This document shows positions 61,963 through 64,000 of a DNA stretch of 64,000 nucleotides, piece after piece. Location of the stretch: the NCBI GenBank assembly GCA_040882255.1, contig JBBEBP010000016.1, positions 558,001 through 622,000 of the forward strand, written 5' to 3'. Numbering within the stretch: the first letter of the stretch is position 1; the number at the start of each line of letters is the position of its first letter. A program made the translations under genes and the position numbers. The notes below the pieces were generated by a model. It was not told where the DNA came from, ran no database searches, and was given only the letters and a program-made list of their open reading frames with translations. The stretch comes from PWQG01 sp040882255 (GTDB lineage: Bacteria > Pseudomonadota > Gammaproteobacteria > Pseudomonadales > Pseudohongiellaceae).

Positions 61963-63478
61963 CTTCCACCAACTGTTGCGAGCCCACGTGGCCAACCCCG
62001 GCGTGCCGCCCGCCCTGCGTGGCACCGGAGAACTGCAACACGCCATCGTCGATCGGCGCCTTGAGCAGCAATTCCCGGTCCTTGCGATAGTCCTGGGTAT
62101 TGAGCCATGGCGCGTGATCCCCCTGGCGCGGAAAGCGGTGCATGACCCGCTTCATATAGTTGGCGGAAAAGTCGTCAATGAATGGGCGGGGAGTCATCTC
62201 CCTGTCCTGCTCGCGCAGCTCCGGCACACATTGTGTGACACCCTCCCTCGTCATATGATTGAGCAGGCGGCAGGCCCAGGCAGCAGTCAGATCGGCCCGC
62301 AGGGTCCACGAGGCATTGATGTAGCCGAAAGTGAACACCAGATTGGGCACACCGGAGAACATCAGCCCCTTGTAGGCCCACGTCCGCGAGAAATCCACCG
62401 GTTCCCCGTCGACCCGGAAATCGATGTCACCCAGTACCACCAGATCAAGCCCCGTGGCCGTGACGATGATATCGGCTTCCAGCTCATCGCCGGACCGGGT
62501 GCGTACCCCCTTTTCCGTGAACGTCTCGATGTGATCGGTCACCACCTCCATGCGCCCCTCGCGGATGGCACGGAACAGATCGGCGTCGGGGACCAGACAC
62601 AGGCGTTGATCCCAGGGGTTGTAGGCGGGAGTGAAGTGTTTCTCCACGTCAAACTCCGGACCCAGTTCGCTGCGCACACGCTTCAGCAGCATCTTTTTCA
62701 GCTTCTCCGGACGGGTGCGTGAACGGCGGTAGACATACTGCTGGAATGCCACATTTTTCCAGCGGGTCAGCGCATAGGCCCACCGCTCGGGTAAAACCTG
62801 CCGAAGAAAGTTGGCCACCACATCCTTCTCGGGACGGGATACCACCCATGTCGGGGAGCGCTGCAGCATCGTGACCTTCGCCGCCTTCTCCGCCATGGCC
62901 GGCCCCAGGGTCATGGCCGTAGCGCCCGAACCGATGATCACCACCTTGCGCCCCCGATAGTCCAGATCCTCTGGCCAGTACTGCGGATGGATCACAGTAC
63001 CGCTGAAACGTTCCCGGCCGGGGAATTCCGGGGTGTGGCCTTTATCGTAACTGTAGTACCCCGAGCACATCAGCAGGAAATTGCACTGCAGCGTCACCGG
63101 CTCCGGTTCATCGCCCCGCTGCACGGTGACGCTCCAGCGCGCGATGCGCGAATCCCACGCCGCCCGGATCACCCGGTGCCGGTAGTGGATGTGGCGGTCG
63201 ATCCCTTCCTCGGCCGCCACATTGCGTACGTAGTTGAGAATCGCCGGGCCATCCGCGATCGCTTTCGCCTCGCGCCAGGGACGGAAGTGATAACCGAGGG
63301 TATGCATATCGCTGTCCGAACGGATGCCCGGATAGCGGAACAGGTCCCAAGTGCCACCCATGCGCGGCCGGCCTTCCAGAATCCTGTACGAGCGACCCGG
63401 GCAGTGCTCCTGCAGATGGCGAGCCGCGCCGATACCGGACAGCCCCGCACCCACGATAATCACGTCTGTGTACTCCAC
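61955..63478 (-). CDS. flavin-dependent Baeyer-Villiger-type monooxygenase
   Basis: A 507-residue NAD(P)H- and FAD-dependent monooxygenase. The FAD site is VIIVGAGLSGIGAARHL (GAGLSG from residue 10), the fingerprint FSGTVIHPQYWP fits FxGxxxHxxxWP, and VVIIGSGATAMTLGPAM is the NADPH site. Substrates are ketones, or for related enzymes amines and sulfides. GTG at 63478 was chosen because AAGGAGAG lies 9 bases upstream; the frame upstream is not conserved. The last codons and the TAG stop lie in a REP-like hairpin (61906-61962), so the tail after the SGATQGG segment may be extended or altered. Confidence 0.9.
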   Translation of the reverse strand: MEYTDVIIVGAGLSGIGAARHLQEHCPGRSYRILEGRPRMGGTWDLFRYPGIRSDSDMHTLGYHFRPWREAKAIADGPAILNYVRNVAAEEGIDRHIHYRHRVIRAAWDSRIARWSVTVQRGDEPEPVTLQCNFLLMCSGYYSYDKGHTPEFPGRERFSGTVIHPQYWPEDLDYRGRKVVIIGSGATAMTLGPAMAEKAAKVTMLQRSPTWVVSRPEKDVVANFLRQVLPERWAYALTRWKNVAFQQYVYRRSRTRPEKLKKMLLKRVRSELGPEFDVEKHFTPAYNPWDQRLCLVPDADLFRAIREGRMEVVTDHIETFTEKGVRTRSGDELEADIIVTATGLDLVVLGDIDFRVDGEPVDFSRTWAYKGLMFSGVPNLVFTFGYINASWTLRADLTAAWACRLLNHMTREGVTQCVPELREQDREMTPRPFIDDFSANYMKRVMHRFPRQGDHAPWLNTQDYRKDRELLLKAPIDDGVLQFSGATQGGRHAGVGHVGSQQLVEEK

Positions 63479-63568
63479 TTCGCTGGCTCTCCTTCCTCTG
63501 CGTCCCGACGATCCTGGCGAGAGTATAGAATCATGACCCACAATCCTGCAAAAGTGGGAAAATCCGGT

Positions 63569-63574
63569 TATAAT
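63569..63574 (+). promoter_or_regulatory. TATAAT minus 10 box upstream of purE
   Basis: A consensus TATAAT 72 bases before the purE ATG. The minus 35 at 17-base spacing (CTGCAA) is poor. Transcription would start near 63581, so the hairpin at 63588-63616 would fall in the leader. Confidence 0.5.
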
Positions 63575-63587
63575 ACTCGATTCTGCG

Positions 63588-63623
63588 AGCCACGGTCGGG
63601 TCATCCTGCCGTGGCTTTTGAAT
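63588..63623 (+). terminator. possible leader terminator/attenuator of purE
   Basis: AGCCACGG (63588-63595) pairs with CCGTGGCT (63609-63616), followed by TTTGAATTTT. It sits between the TATAAT box and the purE start, so it could end transcription early. The T-run is broken by GAA, and no competing stem was found. Confidence 0.4.
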
Positions 63624-63645
63624 TTTCAATGCGAGGTACGAGACT

Positions 63646-64000
63646 ATGTCGTCCCCTCTGGTTGGCGTGATCATGGGCTCCCGGTCCGACTGGTCCACCC
63701 TGACTCATACGGCGGAAACACTGGAAAAACTGGGTATTCCGCATGAGGTCCGGGTGGTTTCGGCGCACCGCACGCCGGACCTGTTGTTCGATTATTCAGC
63801 GGGCGCGGCCGACCGTGGCATCGAGGTGATCATCGCCGGTGCCGGTGGCGCCGCGCACCTGCCCGGCATGTGCGCCGCCAAGACCCATCTGCCGGTACTG
63901 GGTGTGCCCGTGCAGTCCTCCATGCTCTCCGGCGTCGATTCCCTGCTGTCGATTGTACAGATGCCGGCCGGCGTATCAGTGGCAACACTGGCCATCGGCC
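63646..64000 (+). CDS. purE: N5-carboxyaminoimidazole ribonucleotide mutase (5' part)
   Basis: The first 118 codons of purE; the gene runs off the right edge. PurE moves the carboxyl group from N5-CAIR to C4, forming CAIR, in purine synthesis. Class I features are present: GVIMGSRSDWSTL with the phosphate-binding Ser-Asp, VSAHRTPDLL with the catalytic His, and the GAGGAAHLPGM loop. GAGG precedes the ATG. purK usually follows but lies outside the window. Confidence 0.96.
   Translation, partial: MSSPLVGVIMGSRSDWSTLTHTAETLEKLGIPHEVRVVSAHRTPDLLFDYSAGAADRGIEVIIAGAGGAAHLPGMCAAKTHLPVLGVPVQSSMLSGVDSLLSIVQMPAGVSVATLAIG

Noticed and set aside
61750..62046. N-terminal extension of the PhnD protein
   Set aside because: The extension is made of repeat and hairpin DNA and would bury the signal peptide that starts at 61749.

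Overview
The window is about 64 kb of GC-rich, densely coding bacterial chromosome carrying roughly 50 protein genes. No rRNA, tRNA, CRISPR array, phage or intact insertion sequence was seen. The gene set points to an aerobic, respiratory gammaproteobacterium: a YqjD/YqjE/YqjK-type membrane operon, OxyR, LipA, ArfB, a PA2779-family protein, many Sec and Tat exported redox enzymes, and TRAP and phosphonate transporters. The style resembles oligotrophic marine or sediment gammaproteobacteria, but the genus cannot be named from the sequence alone.

Layout. 1-9 kb: edge of a di-haem cytochrome c peroxidase gene, two PEBP-fold proteins, an acetylpolyamine amidohydrolase/HDAC homologue, Ogt, the yqjD-E-K-like operon, a cold-shock gene with a long leader, ArfB and a GST. 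9-14 kb: DMT exporter, an internally deleted 2-hydroxyacid dehydrogenase pseudogene, lipA, a LysE-family exporter, an Asp/Glu racemase and an exported M20 peptidase. 14-29 kb is a periplasmic oxidation district: a PaoABC-like Mo/Fe-S/FAD aldehyde oxidoreductase divergent from a membrane AraC regulator, a TAXI-type TRAP transporter, a MoaD-like carrier, an IorAB-like Mo hydroxylase, and a cytochrome c/copper monooxygenase/EF-hand protein. 29-38 kb: oxyR with a possible divergent small RNA, a divergent ClpP, two RND/MMPL proteins, a stand-alone redoxin and ferredoxin-NADP reductase. 38-42.5 kb: inositol-phosphatase family gene, then a DprE1/DprE2/HAD-UbiA trio that looks like a D-arabinofuranosyl lipid-donor pathway. 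42.5-58 kb: a large hybrid sensor kinase, two PQQ dehydrogenases, an SLC13 permease, pirin with a LysR regulator, a carboxylesterase, a PA2779 protein, an amidohydrolase and a VOC protein. 58-64 kb: a phnD-C-E-E phosphonate-type ABC transporter whose last gene ends inside a 165-bp MITE-like inverted repeat, a Baeyer-Villiger-type monooxygenase whose stop codon lies inside a REP-like hairpin, and the start of purE.

Functionally, much of the window concerns oxidising small organic molecules outside the cytoplasm (molybdenum hydroxylases, quinoproteins, copper monooxygenase, c-type cytochromes) and importing organic acids or phosphonates, with peroxide sensing by OxyR. A 12-bp palindrome, TGAATGCATTCA, with similar flanks lies upstream of both the PaoABC-like operon and the copper monooxygenase gene and may link their control. 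The most unusual observations are this shared motif, the arabinofuranose-donor trio, the candidate OxyS-like RNA, the composite monooxygenase, and two genes that take their stop codons from repeat elements.
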